Part shown: positions 37,858 to 46,511 of the stretch, piece after piece
Layout of the letters: each line of letters begins with the position of its first letter
Position numbering within the stretch: position 1 is the stretch's first letter
Origin: a virus
DNA length: 49,829 nt
Virus record (IMG/VR): IMGVR_UViG_3300043570_000137
Span: 1 to 49,829 of that record
Direction: 5' to 3' (one strand)
Translations under genes and position numbers: made by a program
The notes under the pieces: generated by a model
Databases searched by the model: none
Seen by the model: only the letters and a program-made list of their open reading frames with translations
Told to the model about the DNA's origin: nothing

Positions 37858-39501
37858 TTACAGTAGCCAACCCGCTCGTCGAGGTTCTTCATCGTCTTGT
37901 GTAACTTTCCAAAGGTCACCATTTGATACAAAATAGTCTTCTTGGTGTCCATTACTTATTGTTCCGAATGGAGTTAGTTCATCCTCGATGCTATCCATTT
38001 GATCTTTATACATTTTCTCACGAATATCAACATTTGTCATATCTTTGAAGTATGGATTACTTGTCATCCATGCTAATAGAACGAGACTCATTACAAGGTC
38101 ATCAAAGTAACCTTCGTCTGCCTGCCAAGATCCCTGTTTTTCAATGAATGTAGAGAACTCGGAAATTGTTTCGGCATCAAATACTAATAATTTTTGTTCT
38201 TCAAGTAGAGATTTTAGAGCAAAACAACCCTGTCTCTTTACTTGCTTAGTCATTCTAACACCGCGCTGGGTCTTTGTACCAAAACCGGGTGATAGATATT
38301 GCTTTAAAGCGGTCTTTACAGTAGTCAGAATATTATCATACTCTAACTCCATGTGTAGAATATCGGCCACCTGTTGGCCGATATCATTGATTTCAACAAG
38401 AATATATGCCTTGTTGTATTCGTTACCCACTTTAGCTACGATGTTAGGAAACAACATCGGAGCAATTTTATTATCACGATACTTAGCAACCAGTCTATAT
38501 GGCGCTTCGGTAACATCTAACAGTGTGAAAGCAGAATAGTCTCCACCTACACCTCTTGCCGTGTCTACACCCATAGCATAGATGTGGCCGTCGATGGGTT
38601 CTTCAAAAATATCCAGACCATCTCGTGTGTGAATAGGATCAATAGAACTCATTGCACCCAAAGTCTTAGCTGAGACAAGAGTGTTGCTTGAACCAAGAAA
38701 CTCACAAAGAACTTCTTGGTTGAACTTTAGTTCTCCCAGTAAGCGAAGTTGTTCTTCTGCCCATGCTTCGTCTCTACCAGGAATTCTATGATAAGGAATA
38801 AACATAGGCACAAAGCCGTTGTTTCCTTTTTCAGCCTCATTCCAGAATTTCCAGAAGTGATTGTAGCCCAGCGGTGTAGAGGTCAGAAGAATCTTAGTTG
38901 TCTGACCCGCGGAAATTGTAGGATAAACAGAAGCAAAGAATTGTTCTGCGACGGTGTTTGGAATAATTGCCGCTTCGTCAATGTATAGCCAGTTAACAGA
39001 CTTACCACGAATACCAGAAGCAGTTGTAGCAGCGGTGAAAATCTTAGAGCCGTTTTCCAGCTCTACGTCACCCTTGTTCCATGTCTTAACACCTTGTTGC
39101 ATCCATAGCGGCAAGTTTTCATACATACCCTGATAACGAGCCATAACTTCGCGGGCAGCAGCCGTCTTGTTGGCCATGATAGCCACTGTCTTACTGTCTT
39201 GAAAGAGAGTATACCAAAGAATACATGCCGCAGAAGTAATAGTCTTACCCTGCTGGCGACCTTCCATGAGAATTGCTTTACGATTCCCCAGAATATGTTT
39301 TACTTTTTCTTTCTGACAATCATACAACTTAAACAACTGGAGTCCATAATCCAGTGTAACAATCATACAGTAATTTTCAATGAAGTAAATAGGATCTTCC
39401 TGGCATTTTTCGATTTCTGCCAGTTGTTCAAATGTAAAGTTGTGCTTATGACCGATCGGCTTTAAGTTAATATTACCGTGGTACGAGGATTCCTCACTCA
39501 T
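37858..39501 (-). CDS. 17: Large terminase gp17
   Basis: 547 residues. ATPase: Walker A MEGRQQGKT, Walker B VNWLYIDEAAII and coupling motif LTSTPLG. Nuclease: GVDTARGVGGDYSAFTLLDV (first acidic residue), VEINDIGQQVADIL and the downstream DDLVMSLVLLAWM. It cuts concatemers and pumps DNA into the prohead. It starts 8 bases inside gene 16. No intein or intron is seen. Confidence 0.98.
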   Translation of the reverse strand: MSEESSYHGNINLKPIGHKHNFTFEQLAEIEKCQEDPIYFIENYCMIVTLDYGLQLFKLYDCQKEKVKHILGNRKAILMEGRQQGKTITSAACILWYTLFQDSKTVAIMANKTAAAREVMARYQGMYENLPLWMQQGVKTWNKGDVELENGSKIFTAATTASGIRGKSVNWLYIDEAAIIPNTVAEQFFASVYPTISAGQTTKILLTSTPLGYNHFWKFWNEAEKGNNGFVPMFIPYHRIPGRDEAWAEEQLRLLGELKFNQEVLCEFLGSSNTLVSAKTLGAMSSIDPIHTRDGLDIFEEPIDGHIYAMGVDTARGVGGDYSAFTLLDVTEAPYRLVAKYRDNKIAPMLFPNIVAKVGNEYNKAYILVEINDIGQQVADILHMELEYDNILTTVKTALKQYLSPGFGTKTQRGVRMTKQVKRQGCFALKSLLEEQKLLVFDAETISEFSTFIEKQGSWQADEGYFDDLVMSLVLLAWMTSNPYFKDMTNVDIREKMYKDQMDSIEDELTPFGTISNGHQEDYFVSNGDLWKVTQDDEEPRRAGWLL

Positions 39502-39955
39502 GATCTATTACTTTAGCTCTCTCTGCTTTCAAGGCTTTGAGTAAATCAGATGTAGAACCAGAAAAGATGATATTGTTTTGAGTATCAATGCTCTGTTTCT
39601 TGGGTTCTTCTTCTCGTAGTCTCTTTTTCTTGGACTGCAAATCAAGAAGGTCTTTTGCAGCATCGCCCGTTGTTTTAATCAACTGGCCGACAACTTCATA
39701 TGCGCGAGGACTATCACTTGCAAGAGCGACATTCAACATACCTTCGAGTGCTTGTTGGCTGGTACCAATCAAATCGTTTAGTTTTTTTCTTGCGACAAGA
39801 TAGTCATCTTCGATATCATCACCCGTAGATATGATTTCTGGTACCAAAGGTTTCTCAACTACAGTTGGTACTTGGTCTTTTTGGTTAAGAACTTCGTCCA
39901 TGTGAGTGCCAAAGATGGCATCTAATTTGTCGTATTGGTTACTCGAATGATTCAT
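39494..39955 (-). CDS. 16: Small terminase gp16
   Basis: 153 residues from the ATG at 39955 (MNHSSNQYDKLDAIFGTH). DDYLVARKKLNDLIGTSQQALEGMLNVALASDSPRAYEVVGQLIKTTGDAAKDLLDLQSKKKRL is the central coiled coil of gp16. It regulates gp17 and recognises concatemers. Overlaps gene 15 by 17 bases and gene 17 by 8. Confidence 0.92.
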   Translation of the reverse strand: MNHSSNQYDKLDAIFGTHMDEVLNQKDQVPTVVEKPLVPEIISTGDDIEDDYLVARKKLNDLIGTSQQALEGMLNVALASDSPRAYEVVGQLIKTTGDAAKDLLDLQSKKKRLREEEPKKQSIDTQNNIIFSGSTSDLLKALKAERAKVIDHE

Positions 39956-40715
39956 CAAATTGCTCCACATAACTCCAATCATCAAGATACGAAGCATCTT
40001 CAGGTGTGTATGTCACTTGGTATTTAACTTTTTCTAAATTACCCTCTTTGGGATCAAGATTGGCATATGTATTGGCGATTGCAGTTTTAATATAACCCTG
40101 CATATCAACTGGACCATAGAAATTCAATCCAAGATTGAAGGTTAAATTCCATACAATCGATTGTCTTTGCGTGAACTCGCCTTCGTAATTATCTTCAAAT
40201 GAAACATTTTCAAGAATAATTTGCAAGTCTCTTTTAATTCCCATTTCAGGAATATCAGTGATAGTCACATTGAAATCAGGATTAAAAAATGGTAAAATTT
40301 GTTCAATGATTTGAAGGCCGTCATCCTGGTTCTTCGTTATAATGAACAAAGATATTGCCAAAGTATATGGTGTGCTAGTGTATTGAACTCTTACTTTATC
40401 AGGATCATCACCAACACCAACTGCTATATTTTTAGTAAGAATATTTAATTTCTGTTGTGGGTTATATTGAAGACCAGTAATCTCGAACCCAATTCTAGGT
40501 AATGTGATTGCAACCGACGCAGGATCATTTCCAGGTACCGCAGCAACTCTTGCTAGAAACTTATCTTTAGGTCCGTATGCGAGAGGCACTCGAATGGACT
40601 GAGCCACTTCACCTGCAGAGTTTTTACGCTCTACGGTTAGCTGATTGAATATCGTTCCAAAGGCAATAATAGCTTTACGAATGTGCTGGTGATAGAAGTG
40701 TTGTTTCAAAAACAT
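39939..40715 (-). CDS. 15: Proximal tail sheath stabiliser gp15
   Basis: 258 residues. MFLKQHFYHQHIRKAIIAFGTIFNQLTVERKNSAGEVAQSIRVPLAYGPKDKFLARV and VAITLPRIGFEITGLQYNPQQKLN are the classic gp15 N-terminal blocks. It caps the tail and joins it to the head. Start overlaps the gene 14 stop (TAATG). Confidence 0.96.
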   Translation of the reverse strand: MFLKQHFYHQHIRKAIIAFGTIFNQLTVERKNSAGEVAQSIRVPLAYGPKDKFLARVAAVPGNDPASVAITLPRIGFEITGLQYNPQQKLNILTKNIAVGVGDDPDKVRVQYTSTPYTLAISLFIITKNQDDGLQIIEQILPFFNPDFNVTITDIPEMGIKRDLQIILENVSFEDNYEGEFTQRQSIVWNLTFNLGLNFYGPVDMQGYIKTAIANTYANLDPKEGNLEKVKYQVTYTPEDASYLDDWSYVEQFDESFE

Positions 40716-41470
40716 TATGTTATCGTCCTTACTTGAACTTCACCGAATGGATTAAACGCGGTAAAATCTAGGAACTCTGCCGCCGCATCTTCAAAATCAT
40801 TAGTCTGATCCAGAGGATCAACGTTTGATGTGCCACTTTCTTGTAAGATGATGGAGTCGCTGGTATTTGATAGAACATAATCACCAGACTGCATGATAAG
40901 TTGCCAATCATAAAGGTCTTGAGTTAGACCATCGGTAATACCATCGATTTCTTCAAGACCAGTATCAATGGTTTCAGAACTAAATTCGAATACCTGACAT
41001 GACATTTTATATGTATAAATTTTTCCCAACTGGTAGAAAGGATTTAGAAAGTCCACATAGTTGATTTGAAAGAATGTCTTTGTCTTAGGAAAGAACAGTA
41101 AATCGCCTTCTGCTGGACGCTCTGGCAACTGCAAATTTTCTGCATTTCTACCAACAGATTCTTCCCAGCGGCGTCTCGCAACAACAAACGTTGCGGTCGA
41201 TCTAAACTCAAAGCCAAACTTTGTTAGTAACTCACCTTGACCTTCGAAGCCTTCTGTGTTTTCAAGATACATTTCCAATGGATATGCTTGGGTAAAATAT
41301 GATAGCGCATCTTCATATAGAATTTCGTCTTTGTTTGCTATCGTTCTTGGAAGATAGTAGACATCATGTCCATAAATCTTCATACTTTCGATAACAAGGT
41401 CCTCCAACAAACGTTGTTCGTTTGTTGTACCCGATGTATTTCCTGATTGAAAGTAGAAGTTAGTTGGCAT
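40715..41470 (-). CDS. 14: Neck protein gp14
   Basis: 251 residues. Opening FYFQSGNTSGTTNEQRLLEDLVIESMKIYGHDVYYLPRT and later DLLFFPKTKTFFQINYVDFLNPFYQLGKIYTYKMSCQVFEFSSE are typical of gp14. With gp13 it completes the head and binds the tail. Confidence 0.95.
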   Translation of the reverse strand: MPTNFYFQSGNTSGTTNEQRLLEDLVIESMKIYGHDVYYLPRTIANKDEILYEDALSYFTQAYPLEMYLENTEGFEGQGELLTKFGFEFRSTATFVVARRRWEESVGRNAENLQLPERPAEGDLLFFPKTKTFFQINYVDFLNPFYQLGKIYTYKMSCQVFEFSSETIDTGLEEIDGITDGLTQDLYDWQLIMQSGDYVLSNTSDSIILQESGTSNVDPLDQTNDFEDAAAEFLDFTAFNPFGEVQVRTIT

Positions 41471-41474
41471 GATA

Positions 41475-42446
41475 TTAGCCCACCATAAAATCGACTGGCA
41501 GTTCCGAACTTAGCTGCATGTCTCGTTGTATCATTCTAATTTCCTCGACGGCTTCATCATAGACCTGCTGGCCATTCATGACGATACCACCGGGCAATTG
41601 CATACCACCAAATTTTTTCATGTTGTCTCCCCACTGCTTTTTAATCAAAGCCGTGGCATACTCTTTTAAGAATCTATCGTCATAGACTTGAGTGAATGTA
41701 TTTGGGTCAACAATTCGATAGCATTCAACGATGATAAAATCACCTGGTTCAAATACATCTTTCCAATTACAGTGAATTTCTAGCTTATCGGTCTTACGAT
41801 TGTATGCAAATGATCTATCGCCAACCAGAAGCATATCTAACATTGACAAGTATTGTTTCATCTGAGTGAAATAAATCATGTCCGCAGATAATAGGTTATA
41901 CATATCATTCATACGGAACTGATAGATAACGTCAAACATATTGTTTGCATTATTCATACCAGAGCTTGGACCATTTACTGGCAACACTCTTATTACGCCG
42001 ATAACGGCATCAGAAATGGATACATAACCATTCTCAATATCACCTGGTGTATAGAAATTGCTTGTTGCAACTAAAGCGCGACTAAAGCCCGAAGTTTCGC
42101 CGGTAAGTGTTTCACCCGCAACAAAAGCGCCGCTAACTTTACTAGCAGTTATTACCACTCCATTGATTGATACAATTCTACATGATGCACCAGATGTGGC
42201 GCCTACAAGAGTTTCACCAACTTCAAATGAGGGAGGTGAAAGACCAGAAAATCGTAGAGTTGCACCTGTAATTTGTTGCGGGAGATAAATTCTCTCGACT
42301 CCATCAAAATGAAACTCTTGAAAATACTGTAATGCATCATCGATGCGATCTTCTACCTGATCTTCATCGACGTTAATTTCAATTACTGGAAACCCGAGTC
42401 TGCGCAAACAGTAATCGATTAAACCTTGTCTTGATGAAATTGCCAT
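41475..42446 (-). CDS. 13: Neck protein gp13, with a beta-repeat insertion
   Basis: 323 residues. The opening SRQGLIDYCLRRLGFPVIEINVDEDQVEDRIDDALQYFQEFHFDG and the later DMIYFTQMKQYLSMLDMLL and FLKEYATALIKKQWG are gp13 family blocks. Between them (about residues 66-133) two repeats, FEVGETLVGATSGAS and FVAGETLTGETSGFS, form a small beta domain. The gene heads the 13-14-15-16-17 run; late promoter at 42465-42472, and the ATG follows AAAGAGGACAAGAT. Confidence 0.95.
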   Translation of the reverse strand: MAISSRQGLIDYCLRRLGFPVIEINVDEDQVEDRIDDALQYFQEFHFDGVERIYLPQQITGATLRFSGLSPPSFEVGETLVGATSGASCRIVSINGVVITASKVSGAFVAGETLTGETSGFSRALVATSNFYTPGDIENGYVSISDAVIGVIRVLPVNGPSSGMNNANNMFDVIYQFRMNDMYNLLSADMIYFTQMKQYLSMLDMLLVGDRSFAYNRKTDKLEIHCNWKDVFEPGDFIIVECYRIVDPNTFTQVYDDRFLKEYATALIKKQWGDNMKKFGGMQLPGGIVMNGQQVYDEAVEEIRMIQRDMQLSSELPVDFMVG

Positions 42447-42464
42447 ATCTTGTCCTCTTTGGAC

Positions 42465-42472
42465 TATTTATA
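42465..42472 (-). promoter_or_regulatory. Late promoter of gene 13, TATAAATA
   Basis: Exact octamer 19-26 bases before the gene 13 ATG, overlapping the end of the upstream gene. Confidence 0.75.
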
Positions 42473-43007
42473 ATGCATTATCACTTGACATTAATGGCGT
42501 CATCTGGTTTTCTATATTTAACCATTTGTGTAATGGGCAATTCGCACTCGCCATTTTAATTTTTAATGGCATAATACAACCACATTCTCTGCAGGTTTTT
42601 AATACAGTAAATGATGGACAGATTTTGCAAATATTATATCTAGTTTCTTGAATTTCACTACTTGCTAAAAATGAAACGCCTGCATTGTTTTCTGGTGTAG
42701 AATTCGTTCCGGATATGTCTATCTTGGCATCAATGATTTCTTGTATTTCAATCTCAGACAGTTTTCTAATGACCCATGTTTGATGCCACTCATCGTCTTT
42801 AAATTCTGGTGTACCTTCTTCAACAGTTTCGTCTTCATTTAGTAAAGGTTGTGGTGTAGTTACTAATGGGTACACGTTATAATTGGCTAATAGTTCTGGA
42901 TGCGGCATCTGACTATTTTGATAAATGACCGCATCAGGAACATCAGCGAACAACTGTTCCAACGTATAGTTGACAGGTATATTATTTTCTAATTTTATAT
43001 GTCTCAC
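42468..43007 (-). CDS. Cysteine-cluster protein, possible fibre-assembly factor
   Basis: 179 residues, GTG start at 43007 behind TAGGAGTTTAATA. The N-terminal half, LEQLFADVPDAVIYQN...KDDEWHQTWVIRKLSEIEIQEI, resembles tail-fibre assembly or DUF4376-type proteins (W.Q.WV...L...EI). The C-terminal half has NICKICPSFTVLKTCRECGCIMPLKIKMASANCPLHKW, a five-cysteine-plus-His cluster known in phage proteins and likely zinc-binding. Placed directly after the adhesin-like genes, so an assembly chaperone role is plausible but unproven. Confidence 0.65.
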   Translation of the reverse strand: MRHIKLENNIPVNYTLEQLFADVPDAVIYQNSQMPHPELLANYNVYPLVTTPQPLLNEDETVEEGTPEFKDDEWHQTWVIRKLSEIEIQEIIDAKIDISGTNSTPENNAGVSFLASSEIQETRYNICKICPSFTVLKTCRECGCIMPLKIKMASANCPLHKWLNIENQMTPLMSSDNAL

Positions 43008-43017
43008 TATTAAACTC

Positions 43018-44016
43018 CTACACTCGTGTTATTATTACTTGACCTGGACCAGAATGTGTAGCACCTGTTGCTATTTGACTGGTTCCTGCATTATAAGATC
43101 CGCCGCCGCCCCCGCGACCAGCATACGCCCAACCACCTGAACCGCCGCCAGAATAACCGCCTCCGCCACCGCCCCCGCCCCAACTTCCTGCGCCACCGCC
43201 AAAACCACCATCACCACCGTTTAGTACCAATCCGTTTGGACTAGTATATAAAGCAGACCATGTGAAATTGCCCCCGCAATAGTAACTCTGTCCGCCCAAC
43301 CAACCGTTTCCGCCGCCGCCGCCGCATATTCCTTGGGAGAGACTAGCAGAACCACCAGTACCACCAGCGCCGCCGTTGTTTTGACCTGCGCTGCCACTAG
43401 TTCCAGTTTGTCCGCCTGATAGTGCTTGAGTTCCAACACCGCCGCATCCTCCACCACCTGCTGCTACTAGAGGATTGGTAGTTTGACCCGTCACCCAAAC
43501 GAATGTACCGCCACCGCCGCCACCGCCGCCCCAGCTATAGGTGGACTGGGTCATACCACGTTGACCCACTACAATAGATAATACTTGTCCTTCAGTGAGT
43601 TGAAAATTACCTTGTATTCTTGCTCCCAACCCACCGGATGAAGCAGGGTTTCCTGCCGCATCTTGCAGTCCGTCTGCACCTTGAGCCCCATAACAGTTAA
43701 TACTATATGTGCCCGTTTCAGGCACTGTCCATAGTTGAATACCGCTTGACGTATTAAAGAATGAGGTATTGCTTTTCCATGCATCGACGCCCGTACCAGT
43801 TAATCCCGTGCGTGCAGTTGCTAAACTTGGTCCAGCACTTCCAGTCTGACCCCCTGGAGTAAACGTGGCATTAGTAAATGAGTAGAGTGCAGCCAAAAGT
43901 GGCGGCCAAAGAGATTGTCTCCGATAATCTCCTGCTTCTGCAAGACTCCAAACACCACTAGCAGAACCTGTTGTTGGTGTGTGTTTTGGTCCTATTCTAC
44001 CGCCATTACCGCGCAT
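43018..44016 (-). CDS. Glycine-rich adhesin-like tail protein 1
   Basis: 332 residues. A short N-terminal region (MRGNGGRIGPKHTPTTGSASGVWSLAEA) is followed by a beta domain (TFTPGG...GIQLWTVPETGTYSINCYGAQGADG) and a long poly-glycine region with runs such as WGGGGGGGGTF, AAGGGGCGG and SWGGGGGGGG, ending GATHSGPGQVIITRV. This plan resembles glycine-rich proteins of the PF12810 type and the poly-glycine receptor-binding adhesins of T-even phages (gp38-like). It is a clear paralogue of the next gene upstream (44026-45123). Probable receptor binding at the fibre tip. Confidence 0.75.
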   Translation of the reverse strand: MRGNGGRIGPKHTPTTGSASGVWSLAEAGDYRRQSLWPPLLAALYSFTNATFTPGGQTGSAGPSLATARTGLTGTGVDAWKSNTSFFNTSSGIQLWTVPETGTYSINCYGAQGADGLQDAAGNPASSGGLGARIQGNFQLTEGQVLSIVVGQRGMTQSTYSWGGGGGGGGTFVWVTGQTTNPLVAAGGGGCGGVGTQALSGGQTGTSGSAGQNNGGAGGTGGSASLSQGICGGGGGNGWLGGQSYYCGGNFTWSALYTSPNGLVLNGGDGGFGGGAGSWGGGGGGGGYSGGGSGGWAYAGRGGGGGSYNAGTSQIATGATHSGPGQVIITRV

Positions 44017-44025
44017 ATTTAATTC

Positions 44026-45123
44026 CTATAATCTAGTAATTGTAACAGAACCATTGGCGGAAGAAAATCCAGAAAGAGACGACACGGACCCAGAAGCGTT
44101 TCCACCCGCAGTCACGGAAACTAAGGAGCCCGTCCAAAACGAACCACCGCCTTGCCCTCCTCCATGACCTGGATTACCCGCACCAGGCCAATTCATACCG
44201 CCGCCGCCGCCAGTATATCCGCCGCCGCCACCGCCAGAGAGACCGTTACCACCTCCGCCTGCACCACCACCAAAACCGCCACACTCTGAAGTTGTTTGCC
44301 CATTTCTTCCGCCACCAAAAATAGAAACTCCTGAACGAGTGCCTTTGTAACCTATATTAGAGTAACTGCCCATGGTTCCGTCTGCTCGTGCGTCTGTGCC
44401 GTCTGATAACCACCCTGCACCACCTCCACCTGGACCGTTCCAAGTTCCTTGGGCGCCGTCATTGGAAGAGTAACGTCCGCCCTGACCTAAACCAATATAA
44501 CCGCCATTACCTCTGCCGCCACCTTCAGTTGGTGTGCTGGTAGAACTGCCGTTGCCGCCAAACCCAAGATCATGACCAGTTCCGCCGCCACCACCCGCAC
44601 ATACTATAAGCGACCCACTACCAACATTACCTGTAAAAACCCAGCTGCCACCGCCTCCATGTCCACCCGAACCGCCGCCACCCGAATGCCCACATTGGCC
44701 TACAATTATGTTGTATACTGTGCCCCCAGTTAACGTCACATTTGTGATAACACTAGCTCCGCGGCCCGCAGCTGGTCCAATGCTAGACCCACCATTAGCA
44801 CCAATACAGTCAATCCTGTATGTGCCTGTCGCCGGACAAGTCCATTGTTGTGTCCCGTTAGACACGGAAAAATGACTGGAAAGAAATGCTGCGCCAGAAT
44901 ATGCAGTTTGACATTGTGCTAAGGTTGGTCCATTGATTCCTGTCGCAGTCGCGTTAGTGAATGTGTGTGCAGTGAAGGCATATAATGATGGTGGCGCCAA
45001 AGATGGCCAATTGGATGCACCTTTTTCCGCATGTGCAGATAGGAGATCCCACATTCCAGAAGCAGAACTTGTTGAGACTGTTGGGAGTTTACCTCTTACT
45101 CCACCATTAAACCTTCTGCCCAT
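44026..45123 (-). CDS. Glycine-rich adhesin-like tail protein 2 (paralogue of 43018-44016)
   Basis: 365 residues from the ATG at 45123, two bases past the upstream stop; the N-terminus MGRRFNGGVRGKLPTVSTSS aligns with its neighbour's, supporting this start. SASGMWDLLSA, LYAFTAHTFTNATATGINGPTLAQCQTAYSG, QQWTCPATGTYRIDCIGANGG and the closing GSVTITRL parallel paralogue 1 domain by domain. The Gly-rich blocks differ most between the two, as expected for host-range regions. Confidence 0.75.
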   Translation of the reverse strand: MGRRFNGGVRGKLPTVSTSSASGMWDLLSAHAEKGASNWPSLAPPSLYAFTAHTFTNATATGINGPTLAQCQTAYSGAAFLSSHFSVSNGTQQWTCPATGTYRIDCIGANGGSSIGPAAGRGASVITNVTLTGGTVYNIIVGQCGHSGGGGSGGHGGGGSWVFTGNVGSGSLIVCAGGGGGTGHDLGFGGNGSSTSTPTEGGGRGNGGYIGLGQGGRYSSNDGAQGTWNGPGGGGAGWLSDGTDARADGTMGSYSNIGYKGTRSGVSIFGGGRNGQTTSECGGFGGGAGGGGNGLSGGGGGGYTGGGGGMNWPGAGNPGHGGGQGGGSFWTGSLVSVTAGGNASGSVSSLSGFSSANGSVTITRL

Positions 45124-45124
45124 G

Positions 45125-45484
45125 TTACGAAATCTCTTCGTAACTGCAAACCGCCTCCAGATCTGAGTTTGCATTGGCGGTCAGGCGAAGAGAATCACCT
45201 TCTTCAAGATAGATACTTGCGTCTTTAGATAACACAACCAAGGTGGCATCCGCTGGAACAACTACGGTGTTTGCGATGCGGTATGCGGTAGAACTTCTGA
45301 AAAGATCCACAGTGACTTCTGCGTTGTTTGTGCCGTCGATATTTGCGACAATAAGAGAATTTATCTTAAAAACTTTTCCGCTACTGCCACTATTGGTGAC
45401 AATCGCCGTTGCAGAAGTTGTTACAGCAAGAACTGCGGTCTTGCCTACAATTGTGGTCACGTTTACAATATTTGGTGCTGCCAT
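45125..45484 (-). CDS. Small beta-rich virion protein
   Basis: 119 residues, beta-rich and low in charge: MAAPNIVNVTTIVGKTAVLAVTTSATAIVTNSGSSGKVFKINSLIVANIDG..., ending YLEEGDSLRLTANANSDLEAVCSYEEIS. Similar small proteins sit among tail-fibre genes in cyanophage-like genomes. Function unknown; a fibre-associated or decoration protein is likely. The ATG follows AGGATAAA. Confidence 0.65.
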   Translation of the reverse strand: MAAPNIVNVTTIVGKTAVLAVTTSATAIVTNSGSSGKVFKINSLIVANIDGTNNAEVTVDLFRSSTAYRIANTVVVPADATLVVLSKDASIYLEEGDSLRLTANANSDLEAVCSYEEIS

Positions 45485-45485
45485 T

Positions 45486-46511
45486 TTATCCTCCGAATAC
45501 TATTGCCATAGCAATGGCTTTACCTGTCGTAACACCGGCGGCTGGTTTATTAGATAAATCAGCATACGAACCAGATGTCGCAACAGTTGCCAAACTTGAT
45601 GTATTTGCTTTGGCAGTCAATTGTGTTTGAATTGCAGATGTTACACCGTCTAGATAACTCAACTCTGTTGAAGAAACATCACCAATGCTTGTTGTTGATG
45701 GTAATACAACTGTTCCTGTAAATGTTGGACCAGCAAACATAGTGGCTTTTGATTCGTTTGTAACATTTCCAAGACCCAGTGTAGTTCTAGCTGTAGCGGC
45801 ATCGGCGTCATCTACTAGAGTTAGACCAAAGGCACTGACCGCAGAAGAATTTAACTTAGTTCCGATACTGGTAGTAATCGTTGTTGAGAAGTTTGCATCG
45901 TCATTAAGTGCCGCCGCAAGTTCGTTCAATGTGTTTAATGCTGAAGGTGCAGTATCAATTACGTTTGCAACTGCCGTGGTTGCTGCATTATCAGCATAGG
46001 TCTTAGTCGCAATTGTTGAGTCTACGGCAACAGAGCCATTAGTAATAGCAATACCAGTTCCTGCGCTAAAGTGGGCGCGGACATCTGTAGCACTTGGTCC
46101 AGTAAAGGTAAATACGCCAGTTGAATTGTTATATGCTAATGAACCGTCGCCGCCAGAGTCGGTAACTGAGACTGCGCCCCTAGCAAGTGCATCCGTATAC
46201 TGTGTGATTGATGTTGAGATGGCGCCATCGGTAATACCAATTCCAGTTCCTGCGCTAAAGTGGGCGCGAACATTCGCTGCCGATGGTCCTGTATAAGTTA
46301 TTACACCAGTTGTATTGTTGTATGCTAGTGTACCATCGCCGCCAGAATCTGTTACTGATAATGCGGTTTTTACATCCGCAATAGCCCCAATAGTTTTGAC
46401 AGAGGCCGAACCCTCTACTTGATCATTTATTTGTTTAGGCGTAAGTGTTACATCTGTAAGTAGTTTACCACCAACATTGTCAAACAAGAAACTTCTAGTT
46501 CTGCGCGACAT
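45486..46511 (-). CDS. Tail fibre protein with duplicated beta repeats
   Basis: 341 residues. The repeat SVTDSGGDGxLAYNNxTGVxTxTGPSAxxVRAHFSAGTGIxITxG occurs twice (about residues 52-98 and 115-160). Then come a YADNAATTAVANVIDTAPSALNTLNELAAALNDDANF helix and fibre-type ARTTLGLGNVTNESKATMFAGPTFTG and SYLDGVTSAIQTQL segments, common in phage fibres. The start overlaps the upstream stop (TAATG). Confidence 0.8.
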   Translation of the reverse strand: MSRRTRSFLFDNVGGKLLTDVTLTPKQINDQVEGSASVKTIGAIADVKTALSVTDSGGDGTLAYNNTTGVITYTGPSAANVRAHFSAGTGIGITDGAISTSITQYTDALARGAVSVTDSGGDGSLAYNNSTGVFTFTGPSATDVRAHFSAGTGIAITNGSVAVDSTIATKTYADNAATTAVANVIDTAPSALNTLNELAAALNDDANFSTTITTSIGTKLNSSAVSAFGLTLVDDADAATARTTLGLGNVTNESKATMFAGPTFTGTVVLPSTTSIGDVSSTELSYLDGVTSAIQTQLTAKANTSSLATVATSGSYADLSNKPAAGVTTGKAIAMAIVFGG

